64,000 nt of DNA, taken from the NCBI GenBank assembly GCA_947492575.1, contig CANLNK010000003.1, positions 124,001 to 188,000 on the forward strand, given 5' to 3'. A model generated the notes under the pieces. It ran no database searches. It was not told where the DNA came from and worked only from the letters and a program-made list of their open reading frames with translations. The position numbers were made by a program, and so were the translations under genes. This DNA is from an uncultured Thalassotalea sp. (lineage in GTDB: Bacteria > Pseudomonadota > Gammaproteobacteria > Enterobacterales > Alteromonadaceae). This document shows, piece by piece, positions 17,389 to 26,603 of the stretch (position 1 is its first letter; each line of letters starts with the position of its first letter).

Positions 17389-19659
17389 ATGCAAGGTAAA
17401 AAAACAACAGGCGCTAAATCAAGTCATAAGAAAACGGTTACGTCAGGAGGAAGTGAAACACAATCATCTGACGATTTTGACATCATCGTAAAACGGAAAG
17501 TACAACAGAAGATGCCACAGACTGTTGAGGCTTCCATAGATGATCAACAAGACAAATCTGCCTACAGTTACTTTACCGAAAAAGATATTTCCCTCATTCT
17601 AAAAAACCTCGATGCGCTTCGTGGCGATGTTTATCCAAGTCCTAACGTTAATGAAGAAGATCCAGAACCACTTCCAAACTTCCCGTCAGTTTGCTTAATA
17701 GGTCTTGGCCGCTGTGGTTCAAACATCGCTCTGGATGTAGCTTGTCTTGTCCACAACGCTCGCAATTACTACCTCAACGAATTCCATAACGAACAGAACA
17801 AAGTAAAAGAAAAAGACAACAAGCCAATAAAGTGGATTCAACGCAGTCTGAACATTAATCAGCATAAGTCTATTAAGCCCGTGTTTTTAATTGAACCACT
17901 TGTTATGTTGGGCGATCTAGATAAAGACATTGAAGGTCGCATTCGCTTTTCTTCAAAAGGTTTCGACAACAATTTTTTGAAAGATTACAACAAACTTAAA
18001 ATTATGGATTTGTCGGAAGTTCATGCTGGTGGTGCAGGTAACGCCCCTATTCTTGGTCAATACCTAGCAAAAATTATCCTTAACAAAGATACCGACCAGT
18101 TTACTAATCAAGATTGGAAATTTATTCATTCATACCTTATTGATTCGTGCGGCATTAAAGCAAACCAATCAAGACTCTACTTCTATATTTTCAGTGCTGG
18201 TGGCGGCACGGGATCAGGCATGGCGTCAGAGTTTGGTTTAGCGCAGCAGTATGCTTATATGAATAAAACATTTGACATTAAATCTGAACGTGAACTCGCT
18301 AGCCATAACCAATCATTTGTTTTTGAGCCTATTTTTACGAGCGGCATTTGTATTTTGCCTAATATTTCGGAGCAATATGTAGAAACGTCAGAAGCGCTGC
18401 ACATCAATGCTGGCCGCTTACTGTGTAAGTATCTATCTGAAGAGTGGAATTTTTCATACAGCATGGACAATGAACATGTTTCAGCATCAAATATGATACA
18501 GCGCATTAGGCCCTGGAACGCCATGATGTTAATCTCAAACGACATCATGCGCTACGCTGAGCAAAATGACACTGAAGGTGGCATTCAGTACATTGATGTT
18601 AACTCAATGGAAAAGCATGCGAACCAATACATCAGCCAACAAATTTTCAATATCCTGACAGCCCAAGCCGTAACCACGGATTATGATGAAAATTACTTCA
18701 GACGTGCGGGTATCGATATAGGTGAAACCATTAGGTTAGATGCTAATGACCTATTTATGAGCCTTGCAGGTCCGGTTGCCATAGCATATGCCGAATCTGT
18801 CGTTGCAGAAGAAGCCTCTCTTCAAGAAAGTAAAGCTATTTTTAGTGGCGAAAACAAAGAACCGCTAGACATAGATGACTTGTTCTTCCGCTCAATTGAC
18901 CTTCCGCATTTTAACAAGCAAACTCAAGCGATCGAAGGCATAAGCCTACTTCCAATTGAGTCTAATCACTATCAAATCGCGTTAAAAAATTACAAAGAAA
19001 GTGGCTACGATGCTAAGCATTTAAAAGGCTTACATTTCTTCAAAAACTGTTCTTCAATTGTTTCGATTGTGTCACTACCTAAAGACTACAAGCTATCTTA
19101 TATGGATCTTAATAAGTTGAAGATGCATTTAAATAACTTATTCCCCAACACTACGCTTAAGCGATACGCATTGGTTATTGGTGCATCAGCAAACTTATCA
19201 CTGACTACATTAATCGCAAAAAGCCCATGTTTAAGTGACGACTTTTTAACGCTTATCGTTGCTTACATTAAACGCTGTTTTGCTAAAGATAATTATCGTT
19301 TTGATGAAAAGTTAGACCAAGCAATAATCGATTTTATAAAAGCACCTGAATTCGATGAAGAAAAATTAGAAAGCATGCTACTTGAGCACGAGAACCCAGC
19401 AAAAATTCTCGACACTAACTGGTATGCAATTAAACCTATGTATGAGAAAAAATACAGAGAACTCATTCACGATAGTAAGCAGTTTACATCGATTAACGAC
19501 ATCCGGTTAACGCTAGATAGTGTTAAAAATGCGATTTTTTATCTGAGAGAAATTTATCGTCACCGTATCAGCAAAACAAAAGTTATTTCGCTTAGTGATA
19601 TCTCAGTGCCAGACATTGATATCCCAGTAATGGTAAGAAATAAAAATAAAGAGGATTAG
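17389..19659 (+). CDS. Orphan tubulin/FtsZ-superfamily GTPase-like protein
   Basis: About 756 residues from ATG at 17389 (a GTG precedes it in frame). The first 60 residues are Lys/Ser/Gln-rich and probably disordered. At about 101-120, VCLIGLGRCGSNIALDVA resembles the nucleotide-binding T1 loop of FtsZ. At about 213-221, HAGGAGNAP resembles the T3 loop. At 273-280, AGGGTGSGM is the tubulin/FtsZ signature. Beyond about residue 460 the sequence has no recognisable domain and is about 280 residues long, far larger than FtsZ or TubZ C-terminal parts. No membrane helix is visible. It may be a member of the large tubulin-like families noted in bacteria (FtsZ-like or tubulin_2). It lies alone between gapA and eda, each side bounded by a terminator. 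The cellular role is unknown. Confidence 0.72.
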   Translation: MQGKKTTGAKSSHKKTVTSGGSETQSSDDFDIIVKRKVQQKMPQTVEASIDDQQDKSAYSYFTEKDISLILKNLDALRGDVYPSPNVNEEDPEPLPNFPSVCLIGLGRCGSNIALDVACLVHNARNYYLNEFHNEQNKVKEKDNKPIKWIQRSLNINQHKSIKPVFLIEPLVMLGDLDKDIEGRIRFSSKGFDNNFLKDYNKLKIMDLSEVHAGGAGNAPILGQYLAKIILNKDTDQFTNQDWKFIHSYLIDSCGIKANQSRLYFYIFSAGGGTGSGMASEFGLAQQYAYMNKTFDIKSERELASHNQSFVFEPIFTSGICILPNISEQYVETSEALHINAGRLLCKYLSEEWNFSYSMDNEHVSASNMIQRIRPWNAMMLISNDIMRYAEQNDTEGGIQYIDVNSMEKHANQYISQQIFNILTAQAVTTDYDENYFRRAGIDIGETIRLDANDLFMSLAGPVAIAYAESVVAEEASLQESKAIFSGENKEPLDIDDLFFRSIDLPHFNKQTQAIEGISLLPIESNHYQIALKNYKESGYDAKHLKGLHFFKNCSSIVSIVSLPKDYKLSYMDLNKLKMHLNNLFPNTTLKRYALVIGASANLSLTTLIAKSPCLSDDFLTLIVAYIKRCFAKDNYRFDEKLDQAIIDFIKAPEFDEEKLESMLLEHENPAKILDTNWYAIKPMYEKKYRELIHDSKQFTSINDIRLTLDSVKNAIFYLREIYRHRISKTKVISLSDISVPDIDIPVMVRNKNKED

Positions 19660-19692
19660 TACTCTGTAGGAGAAGCTAAATATCAACACACT

Positions 19693-19719
19693 AAAAAGCC
19701 TGCTATTGCAGGCTTTTTC
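19693..19719. terminator. Bidirectional terminator between the tubulin-like gene and eda
   Basis: AAAAAGCCTGC-TATT-GCAGGCTTTTT works for both convergent genes. Confidence 0.88.
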
Positions 19720-19740
19720 ATGTCACAAATTTAGTATTAA

Positions 19741-20406
19741 CTATTTTGCTGTAACAATGTCCTGAACGTGGGCAATTGCGTCAGTCGCCAATTTTGTGAT
19801 TTGCGTCCAATCTTTTTCTTTAACGATTTTGTCAGACACTAACCAAGAGCCACCACAACAAGCTACATTCTTAAGCGCTAAGTAGTTGTTAACATTATTA
19901 ATGTTAATACCACCCGTTGGACAGAACTTAATATTAGGGAACGGTCCACCAATCGACTGAATCGCCTTTACACCACCCGATGCTTCTGCAGGGAAGAATT
20001 TGAAGTGGTCGTAACCGTAATCAATACCGTCCATCAACTCCGAAATCGAAGAAATACCAGGAATCAACGCGATGTCGCCTTCATTACCAGCTTTTAACAA
20101 GTCCTTTGTTAAGCCTGGGCTAATAGCAAACTTAGCTCCCGCGTCGCTTGAACGTTTTAATAGTTCACGGTTAGTAACCGTACCAGCGCCAACAACTGCT
20201 TCTGGTAAAGCTTTTGCGATAGTTTCGATAACCTCTAACGCTGACGGTGTGCGAAGAGTAACTTCTAATACCCGAACGTCTGCAGCTAACAGAGCTTCAG
20301 CAATTGGTAAGGCATCTTCGACATTTTCAATTACTAATACTGGGACAATTGGCCCCATCGCAAACAAGTCCTTTGGCGGTAATTGCCAGTTTTTTAAATC
20401 CGTCAT
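19741..20406 (-). CDS. eda: 2-keto-3-deoxy-6-phosphogluconate aldolase
   Basis: 221 residues, class I aldolase. VPVLVIENVEDALPIAEALLAADVRVLEVTLRTPSALE, VGAGTV, FAISPGL, Schiff-base Lys region FKFFPAEASGGVKAIQSIGGPFPNIKFCPTGGI match Eda. It splits KDPG into pyruvate and glyceraldehyde-3-phosphate, the last step of the Entner-Doudoroff route. Its start overlaps the glk stop by 4 bp. It is the last gene of the operon zwf-pgl-edd-glk-eda. Confidence 0.97.
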   Translation of the reverse strand: MTDLKNWQLPPKDLFAMGPIVPVLVIENVEDALPIAEALLAADVRVLEVTLRTPSALEVIETIAKALPEAVVGAGTVTNRELLKRSSDAGAKFAISPGLTKDLLKAGNEGDIALIPGISSISELMDGIDYGYDHFKFFPAEASGGVKAIQSIGGPFPNIKFCPTGGININNVNNYLALKNVACCGGSWLVSDKIVKEKDWTQITKLATDAIAHVQDIVTAK

Positions 20407-21386
20407 AATGCCTCTTTATTATGTTGAAGAAGGTAAGCCGAAGCACCTAAAATGCCTGGTTGTGACTCGGTGATCACATACGTTGGTATGTTTTGATTAA
20501 AGCCAGACAAACGACCTTTCTCTTCAAAACGCTTTCTAAATTCACTGTCTTGGAAAAACTCAATAAAACGAGGAACGATACCACCAGCGATATAAACGCC
20601 ACCGAAACTACCTAACGTTAATGCCAAGTTACCGGCAAAACTGCCCAGAACTCGACAAAATGTTTCGACAGTCTTGCGACAAGTAGAACATTCACCATCA
20701 AATGCTTTCGCGGTAATGTCTTTTGCAGCTAAATCTGTTTCTGCTTTTCCATCAATTGTCGCAAGCGCTTGATATATTTGCTCTAAGCCCATACCTGACA
20801 ATAGTTGCTCATACGATACATGAGCGTACTTGTGTAGCAAATGCTTTAATATTTCAATCTCTGTTTCATCAATTGGTGCGAAATCAACGTGTCCACCTTC
20901 ACAACTAAGACTGATCCATTTATCTTTTTCATGAACAAGGTGTCCAACCCCAAGCCCCGTACCAGGGCCACAAACAGAAATTGGTTTACCGTGTACGGGC
21001 TCACCGTTTCCTACTTGTACTTTTTGACCTTCACCCAACATAGGAATTGCATGCGCAATGGCAGTAAAGTCATTAATCATAAGTAACTTAGCTAAGCCAA
21101 GTGTTTCCATAATTTCCGACTTTGAAAATTGCCAGGGCAAGTTTGTCATGGTGATCAAGTCTTGCTCTACTGGACATGCGATAGCGAAACAAGCATTGAT
21201 GGTTTTACCTTGAAGCGATTCTTTTTCAATAAAATCAGACACTACTTCCGCTAAACCAACATACTGCGCACATTGATAAACTGTAAGTGCGCGTGTTTCG
21301 CCGGTTTCTTCGGCAATACCAATACGCAAGTTAGTGCCGCCGATATCGGCGACAATATTAACCGTGTTATCTACGGGGGTTACCAT
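20403..21386 (-). CDS. glk: Glucokinase
   Basis: A 327-residue protein of the proteobacterial glucokinase group. ADIGGTNLRIGIA is the phosphate-1 motif, AIACPV and FTAIAHAIPML lie around the sugar site, and SVCGPGTGLGVGHL and EGGHVDFAPID follow. GVYIAGGIVPRFIEFF near the end is the adenosine motif. It phosphorylates free glucose to glucose-6-phosphate, feeding zwf in the same operon. It is separated from edd by 3 bp and overlaps eda by 4 bp, so it is translationally coupled. Confidence 0.95.
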   Translation of the reverse strand: MVTPVDNTVNIVADIGGTNLRIGIAEETGETRALTVYQCAQYVGLAEVVSDFIEKESLQGKTINACFAIACPVEQDLITMTNLPWQFSKSEIMETLGLAKLLMINDFTAIAHAIPMLGEGQKVQVGNGEPVHGKPISVCGPGTGLGVGHLVHEKDKWISLSCEGGHVDFAPIDETEIEILKHLLHKYAHVSYEQLLSGMGLEQIYQALATIDGKAETDLAAKDITAKAFDGECSTCRKTVETFCRVLGSFAGNLALTLGSFGGVYIAGGIVPRFIEFFQDSEFRKRFEEKGRLSGFNQNIPTYVITESQPGILGASAYLLQHNKEAL

Positions 21387-21389
21387 AAC

Positions 21390-23219
21390 TTACGCACCCT
21401 CTCCCAACGGTGGAAACAGTGAACAAGCGCCGGTATCAGCTGTACTTAAGTTGTTACGCATAAAGCCGAAGATTTCACGACCCATACCTTGATGATGGCC
21501 ATTTACTTGGAACTGCGCTAACTCACGGCTATCTAGTTCTTCTTGGCTTACCATTAATTTAAGCTCGCCTGTAACACCGTTAACTGAAATCATGTCACCA
21601 GTTTTTACTTTAGCGATAAGTCCGCCATCTAAAGCTTCTGGACATAAATGAATAGCTGCAGGTACTTTACCTGATGCACCTGACATACGACCGTCAGTCA
21701 CTAATGCTACTTTAAAGCCTTTATCTTGAAGTACACCAAGAGGTGGCGTTAACTTGTGAAGTTCAGGCATACCGCGAGCTTTAGGGCCCTGGAAGCGAAC
21801 AACTGCTACAAAGTCTTTCTCTAACTCACCCGCTTTGAATGCTTTTTCAAGATCGTGCTGATCTTCAAACACTACCGCTGGTGCTTCAACAACTGTGCTA
21901 CCTTCACGTAGTGCAGATGTTTTCAATACAGAAGTACCTAAGTTACCTTTCAGTACTTTTAAACCACCATCTGTTTTAAATGGTTGTTCAACCGTTGCGA
22001 TAACTTCTGGATCGCCAGATGATGTTGGACCATCAACCCACTTAAGCTGACCGTCTTCTAACACTGGCTTCTGGGTATAACGAGATAACCCGCGACCACA
22101 AATCGTTTCTACATCTTCATGTAGCAACTCTGCTTCTATTAACATCTTGAACAATAACGCCATACCACCACTTTGTTCAAAATGGTTAATGTCAGCATGA
22201 CCGTTCGGATAGATACGCGTTAATAACGGTACCGCATCTGATAGGTCATTAAAGTCTTGGAAGTTAATTATTATGCCTGCCGCTCGAGCGAACGCGATAA
22301 TATGCATAGTTAAGTTTGTAGAACCACCTGTTGCAAGTAGCGCGACAATTGCATTTACAATAGAACGTTCATCAATCATGCGCCCTACTGGCATGTAGTT
22401 ACCCGATTGCTGAGTTAAACGAGTTACTTGACGCGCAGCAGCTTTAGTCAACTCTTCACGTAATTCTGTGTTTGGCGGAACAAATGAAGCACCCGGTAAA
22501 TGAAGGCCCATCACCTCAACCACTAATTGGTTTGAGTTTGCTGTACCGAAGAAAGTACAAGTACCCGCACTGTGGTATGACGCAGACTCAGCAGCAAGTA
22601 ATTCTTCTTTACCTACTTCACCTTTAGCGAACTGCTGGCGAACACGTGCTTTTTCTTTATTTGGAATACCAGAAGGCATAGGGCCTGCTGGAATAAATAC
22701 TGTTGGTAAGTGACCGAACGTAAAGCTAGCAATTAGAAGACCTGGGACGATTTTGTCACAGATACCTAACATGGTCGCGCCATCGAACATGTTGTGCGAT
22801 AAACCAACTGAAGTAGCCATAGCGATAACATCACGGCTCATCAAGCTTAAATCCATGCCCGGTTGACCTTGGGTTACACCATCACACATCGCCGGAACAC
22901 CACCAGCAAATTGTGCCACGCCACCTGTTTCAGACACGGCTTTTTTTATAACAGCAGGATAGCTTTCATATGGCTGATGAGCAGAAAGCATGTCGTTATA
23001 TGCTGAGATAATCGCAATGTCAGAGTGGTTAATACCCTTTAACTTTGCTTTATCTTCTTTACCACAAGCCGCGAAACCGTGAGCCAAGTTACCACAGGAA
23101 AGTCCTGCACGGTGCACAGTTTCAGCTTTAGCTTTGTCAATGTTGTCTAAGTAAACCTGTCTAGTAGGCTTACTTCTTTCGATGATACGATCGGTAATCG
23201 CTTGAATTTTAGGATTCAT
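21390..23219 (-). CDS. edd: 6-phosphogluconate dehydratase
   Basis: About 609 residues from ATG at 23219; a TTG start 15 bases earlier would overlap the pgl stop. IlvD/Edd family: SCGNLAHGFAACG, SAYNDMLSAHQPYE, GGVPAMCDGVTQGQPGMDLSLMSRD, MLGICDKIVPG, GTCTFFGTANSNQ and TDGRMSGASGKVPAAIH. The Cys residues in CGN, MCDG and ICDK fit the 4Fe-4S cluster of Edd. It converts 6-phosphogluconate to KDPG and is the defining enzyme of the Entner-Doudoroff pathway. It starts 2 bp after pgl. Confidence 0.97.
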   Translation of the reverse strand: MNPKIQAITDRIIERSKPTRQVYLDNIDKAKAETVHRAGLSCGNLAHGFAACGKEDKAKLKGINHSDIAIISAYNDMLSAHQPYESYPAVIKKAVSETGGVAQFAGGVPAMCDGVTQGQPGMDLSLMSRDVIAMATSVGLSHNMFDGATMLGICDKIVPGLLIASFTFGHLPTVFIPAGPMPSGIPNKEKARVRQQFAKGEVGKEELLAAESASYHSAGTCTFFGTANSNQLVVEVMGLHLPGASFVPPNTELREELTKAAARQVTRLTQQSGNYMPVGRMIDERSIVNAIVALLATGGSTNLTMHIIAFARAAGIIINFQDFNDLSDAVPLLTRIYPNGHADINHFEQSGGMALLFKMLIEAELLHEDVETICGRGLSRYTQKPVLEDGQLKWVDGPTSSGDPEVIATVEQPFKTDGGLKVLKGNLGTSVLKTSALREGSTVVEAPAVVFEDQHDLEKAFKAGELEKDFVAVVRFQGPKARGMPELHKLTPPLGVLQDKGFKVALVTDGRMSGASGKVPAAIHLCPEALDGGLIAKVKTGDMISVNGVTGELKLMVSQEELDSRELAQFQVNGHHQGMGREIFGFMRNNLSTADTGACSLFPPLGEGA

Positions 23220-23221
23220 AA

Positions 23222-23914
23222 TTACTTTGCCCAATAAATGTTTGTCATTACGCTCGGGTGATGTAGAAACGCGCGAATTGGCATTTCAAATTTATCTTCA
23301 TTCGATAACGCTTGCTCTAACACGGTTTTCTTGTTGTCTCCACTAATGTGCAAGAACGTATTTTCGCTTTGAATAAGGTAAGCATAGCTAAAGGTGATTC
23401 TGTGATGCGGTGCTGTTTCTGGAACAACCTTTAATAAGGGTGATGCGTCTTTGCTTAACGCGCTGTGAATTTCGCGGCTACAAGGGAATAAAGAGGCTGT
23501 ATGCCCATCTTCACCCATACCAAGGATGAGTACATCAAATGGTAAAACTGTTGAACGCGCAGCTAAATTTAGGTCTGCTAACGTTTCAACAGACAAATCG
23601 TCACCTTGTTTAATGTGGAAGAAGCTCGCATCAACCGCTTTGTTTTGTAACAGGTTTTCATGAACGAGCTTGGTGTTGCTCGCGTCATCATTAATATCAA
23701 CCCAGCGCTCGTCGGCTAACGTTACTGTAATTTCTTTCCAAGGTAGATCTTTCTTAGACAATAATTCGAAAAAGCCCTTCGGTGTTGAGCCACCAGATAC
23801 AGCAATGCTTGCTCTACCTTTTAACTTAACGGCTTTAGTCAATATATCAGCAACTTTGTCAGCTAACTGTAGATCTAGGTCGCTACGTTGAGAAAATTCG
23901 TTTAATTGGTACAT
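23222..23914 (-). CDS. pgl: 6-phosphogluconolactonase
   Basis: A 230-residue protein of the NagB/DevB-like type (not the beta-propeller YbhE type). ASIAVSGGSTPKGFFELLSKKDLPWKEITVTLADERWVDIND is the conserved N-terminal block, and LILGMGEDGHTASLFPCSREI the catalytic block. It hydrolyses 6-phosphogluconolactone made by zwf, 3 bp upstream in the same operon. The C-terminus PIRAFLHH is near the expected end, so the gene is complete. Confidence 0.95.
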   Translation of the reverse strand: MYQLNEFSQRSDLDLQLADKVADILTKAVKLKGRASIAVSGGSTPKGFFELLSKKDLPWKEITVTLADERWVDINDDASNTKLVHENLLQNKAVDASFFHIKQGDDLSVETLADLNLAARSTVLPFDVLILGMGEDGHTASLFPCSREIHSALSKDASPLLKVVPETAPHHRITFSYAYLIQSENTFLHISGDNKKTVLEQALSNEDKFEMPIRAFLHHPSVMTNIYWAK

Positions 23915-23917
23915 CGA

Positions 23918-25387
23918 TTACTCCACCCACTGTCTATCGTCACGGGCAATTAGTGAAATTGAAGAAACAGGTCCCCATGAACCAGCTGCGTATGGTTTTG
24001 GTTTGTCGTTAGACGCGCCCCACGCTTCAATAATCCCATCCGCCCATGTCCAAGCAGCTTCAACTTCATCGCGACGTACGAACAATGATTGGTTGCCGTT
24101 AATCACTTCAAGCATTAAGCGTTCGTATGCATCTACAACACGCTCGTTCTCGTATGTTTCAGAGAAACTTAAATCAAGCTTGTTTTCATGAATATTCATT
24201 TGTGACGCAATGCCAGGGATCTTATTCATCACCTGTAACTCAACGCCTTCATCTGGTTGTAGACGAATCGTTAGTTTGTTCGCTGGTAAATCAACGTAGC
24301 TGTCTTTGAAAATGTTGTGTGGTTGCTCTTTGAACTGAATAACAATCTCACTGTGCTTAGCAGGCATACGTTTACCTGTACGAAGGTAGAAAGGAACGCC
24401 CGTCCAACGCCAGTTATCAATTTCCGCTTTAATTGCAACAAAAGATTCTGTCGCGCTAGTTTTGTTCGCGCCCTCTTCTTCCAAGTAACCCGGTACCGAT
24501 TTACCTGCTAAGAAACCTTCTGTGTATTGACCACGAACTGTTTTATCTTTGATGTTGTGACGGTTAATCGGCAATAACGCTTTTAATACTTTAAGCTTTT
24601 CATCACGAATACTGTCGGCACTTAAATCTGCTGGTGGCTCCATTGCAAGCAATGAAAGAATCTGCAACAAGTGGTTTTGAACCATGTCACGCATTTGACC
24701 TGCTTCATCATAAAAGCCCCAACGGCCTTCAATACCAACACTTTCAGCAACTGTAATTTGCACATGATCAATGTGATTACGATCCCAGTTGTTGGTAAAT
24801 AGCGAGTTGGCGAAACGTAGTACTAATAGGTTTAATACCGTTTCTTTACCTAGATAGTGGTCAATGCGGTAGATTTGGTTCTCTTCGAAGTGCTTAGAAA
24901 CCATGTCATTAATCACTTTAGACGACTCTAAACAATGACCAATTGGTTTTTCCATCACTACGCGGTCTTGCGCTTCAATTAAACCAGCAACGTATAAACC
25001 TTCAGTAATATCACCGTAAATTGCTGGTGGTGTAGAAAAGTAATAGATGCGCTCTTTATTACCACCAGATAATGTTTCTGCAAGGCCTTTATATGCGTCT
25101 GTTTGTTTGAAGTCTAGTTGCTGATAAACCAAACGAGATAGGAATCGTTCGAGAACTTCTTGGTTTAAACCTTCGGAAACGAAGTTGGTGAGATTTTCTT
25201 TGGTAAAGTCGATGAAGGCTTGAACTTCATGCTCCTGACGGGCTACACCAACGATGCGAGTATCGTCATGTAACAAGCCAGCTAAGTCTAATTGGTATAG
25301 AGCCGGTAACAATTTACGACGGGAAAGATCCCCTAAAGCCCCGAATAATACCACTTCAACTGCAGAACTGCTTTGTGCGTCTTTCAT
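23918..25387 (-). CDS. zwf: Glucose-6-phosphate 1-dehydrogenase
   Basis: 489 residues. LFGALGDLSRRKLLPALYQL is the coenzyme site, RIDHYLGKETVLNLLVLRFAN is the catalytic G6PDH signature with the His, and VPFYLRTGKRMPAKHSEIVIQFK follows. It oxidises glucose-6-phosphate and produces NAD(P)H. It is the first gene of the zwf-pgl-edd-glk-eda operon. A HexR-type box lies 85 bp upstream of its start, in the divergent region shared with hexR. This organisation fits derepression by KDPG. Confidence 0.97.
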   Translation of the reverse strand: MKDAQSSSAVEVVLFGALGDLSRRKLLPALYQLDLAGLLHDDTRIVGVARQEHEVQAFIDFTKENLTNFVSEGLNQEVLERFLSRLVYQQLDFKQTDAYKGLAETLSGGNKERIYYFSTPPAIYGDITEGLYVAGLIEAQDRVVMEKPIGHCLESSKVINDMVSKHFEENQIYRIDHYLGKETVLNLLVLRFANSLFTNNWDRNHIDHVQITVAESVGIEGRWGFYDEAGQMRDMVQNHLLQILSLLAMEPPADLSADSIRDEKLKVLKALLPINRHNIKDKTVRGQYTEGFLAGKSVPGYLEEEGANKTSATESFVAIKAEIDNWRWTGVPFYLRTGKRMPAKHSEIVIQFKEQPHNIFKDSYVDLPANKLTIRLQPDEGVELQVMNKIPGIASQMNIHENKLDLSFSETYENERVVDAYERLMLEVINGNQSLFVRRDEVEAAWTWADGIIEAWGASNDKPKPYAAGSWGPVSSISLIARDDRQWVE

Positions 25388-25471
25388 AATTTTATCTCTA
25401 GTTTACCTAGTGTAACTAAACTACATATGCGGCTAATTTAACGATTGTATTACCAATCGTAAAGAACTTTT

Positions 25472-25486
25472 TGTAATTTTACTACA
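25472..25486. promoter_or_regulatory. HexR-type operator upstream of zwf
   Basis: TGTAATTTTACTACA, identical in all 15 bases to the box before gapA and close to the known HexR consensus. Confidence 0.77.
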
Positions 25487-25575
25487 TGGTTAGGAATATT
25501 AGTCTCAACATTCGCTTATTCACCTGCTATCCCCTTAGCAAGTATAGAAGATTTGCTTGCTCATTTATTAAACAT

Positions 25576-25605
25576 TTGCAAAAAAAACTCTGTTTGATTT
25601 ATATT
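25576..25605 (+). promoter_or_regulatory. Possible hexR promoter
   Basis: TTGCAA and TATATT are separated by 18 bp, about 90 bp before the hexR start. Judged only by resemblance to the sigma-70 consensus. Confidence 0.35.
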
Positions 25606-25637
25606 AGCCGCCTATTTGAAAGAAAATTTCATTATTT

Positions 25638-25666
25638 CTGTTATTTATTCAGAAAATAAATTACAG
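25638..25666. promoter_or_regulatory. Inverted repeat upstream of hexR, possible autoregulatory operator
   Basis: CTGTTATTTATT and AATAAATTACAG form 12-bp arms with one mismatch around CAGAA. The right arm read on the minus strand begins CTGTAATTT, the half-site of the HexR box. It ends 26 bp before the hexR ATG. Confidence 0.45.
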
Positions 25667-25692
25667 TTAATAAAAAAGTTCTGGAAAAACAC

Positions 25693-26541
25693 ATGAACAT
25701 TTTAGAAAAAATCGCGAATGAGTTAGATACGTTCAGCAAATCTGAACGCAAAGTAGCTGAAGTCATTCTAGCGTCACCAAATACAGTTATTCATGCAAGT
25801 ATAGCCGCGTTAGCAAAGCAAGCTAATATCAGTGAGCCAACGGTTAACCGTTTTTGCCGTCGATTAGACACAAAGGGCTACCCTGATTTTAAACTTCATT
25901 TAGCGCAAAGCTTGGCGAACGGTACACCTTATGTAAACCGTCATGTTGACGAAGATGACACTGCTGATGAATACACAGCAAAAATTTTCGAATCAACAAT
26001 GGCAAGCCTAGAGCTCGCTCGAAAGAGTCTAAATACCTCTACAGTTAACCGAGCGGTTGACTTGTTAACACAAGCTAACAAGATCTCTTTCTTTGGTTTA
26101 GGAGCCTCAGCCGTAGTAGCTCACGATGCGCAAAACAAATTCTTCCGCTTCAACGTGCCTGTTGTTTATTTTGATGACATTCTTATGCAACGCATGAGCG
26201 CCATCAACAGCCAACAAGGTGATGTCGTTATTGTTATATCGCACACAGGTCGCACAAAATCTCTTGTTGAAGTGGCGGCTCTTGCAAAAGAGAACGATGC
26301 TACAGTGATCGGTATCACTACCGAAGGTACGCCGCTAGCAAAAGAATGTAATATCGTGCTATCTGTTGATGTTGCAGAAGATACAGATTTGTATATGCCA
26401 ATGTCATCGCGCATTGCGCAGCTTACCCTAGTCGACATTCTTGCGACTGGTTTTACCTTACGTCGCGGCAGTAAATTCCGTGACAACCTAAAAAAGGTCA
26501 AAGATAGCTTACGTAGCTCTCGATTTGACAGGAAAGAATAA
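25693..26541 (+). CDS. hexR: HexR, RpiR-family transcriptional regulator of central carbon metabolism
   Basis: 282 residues. The N-terminal RpiR helix-turn-helix (about 1-77) has SKSERKVAEVILASPNTVIHASIAALAKQANISEPTVNRFCRRL. The SIS sugar-phosphate domain (about 115-250) contains ISFFGLGASAVVAHDAQNKFFRF and GDVVIVISHTGRTKSLVEVAALAKEN. HexR in Shewanella and Pseudomonas represses zwf-edd-type genes, releases DNA with KDPG, and affects gapA. The two identical operators before gapA and zwf fit this. The gene is divergent from zwf, followed by its own terminator and then pykA. Confidence 0.94.
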   Translation: MNILEKIANELDTFSKSERKVAEVILASPNTVIHASIAALAKQANISEPTVNRFCRRLDTKGYPDFKLHLAQSLANGTPYVNRHVDEDDTADEYTAKIFESTMASLELARKSLNTSTVNRAVDLLTQANKISFFGLGASAVVAHDAQNKFFRFNVPVVYFDDILMQRMSAINSQQGDVVIVISHTGRTKSLVEVAALAKENDATVIGITTEGTPLAKECNIVLSVDVAEDTDLYMPMSSRIAQLTLVDILATGFTLRRGSKFRDNLKKVKDSLRSSRFDRKE

Positions 26542-26547
26542 CAATTC

Positions 26548-26577
26548 AGGCATACCATTAGTGTATGCCTTTTTTAA
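26548..26577 (+). terminator. Terminator of hexR
   Basis: AGGCATACCATTAGTGTATGCCT followed by a T run; it may let some read-through into pykA. Confidence 0.8.
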
Positions 26578-26603
26578 TTTAGCAAAATATACGAAGGACT
26601 AAG

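Larger units (their letters stand above)
25388..25692. other. Divergent control region between zwf and hexR
   Basis: A 305-bp spacer with no gene. It holds a HexR-type box near zwf, a short inverted repeat ACGATTG-TATTAC-CAATCGT at 25441-25460, a promoter-like pair for hexR (TTGCAA at 25576, TATATT at 25600, 18 bp apart) and a 12-bp-arm inverted repeat just before hexR. Confidence 0.6.
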
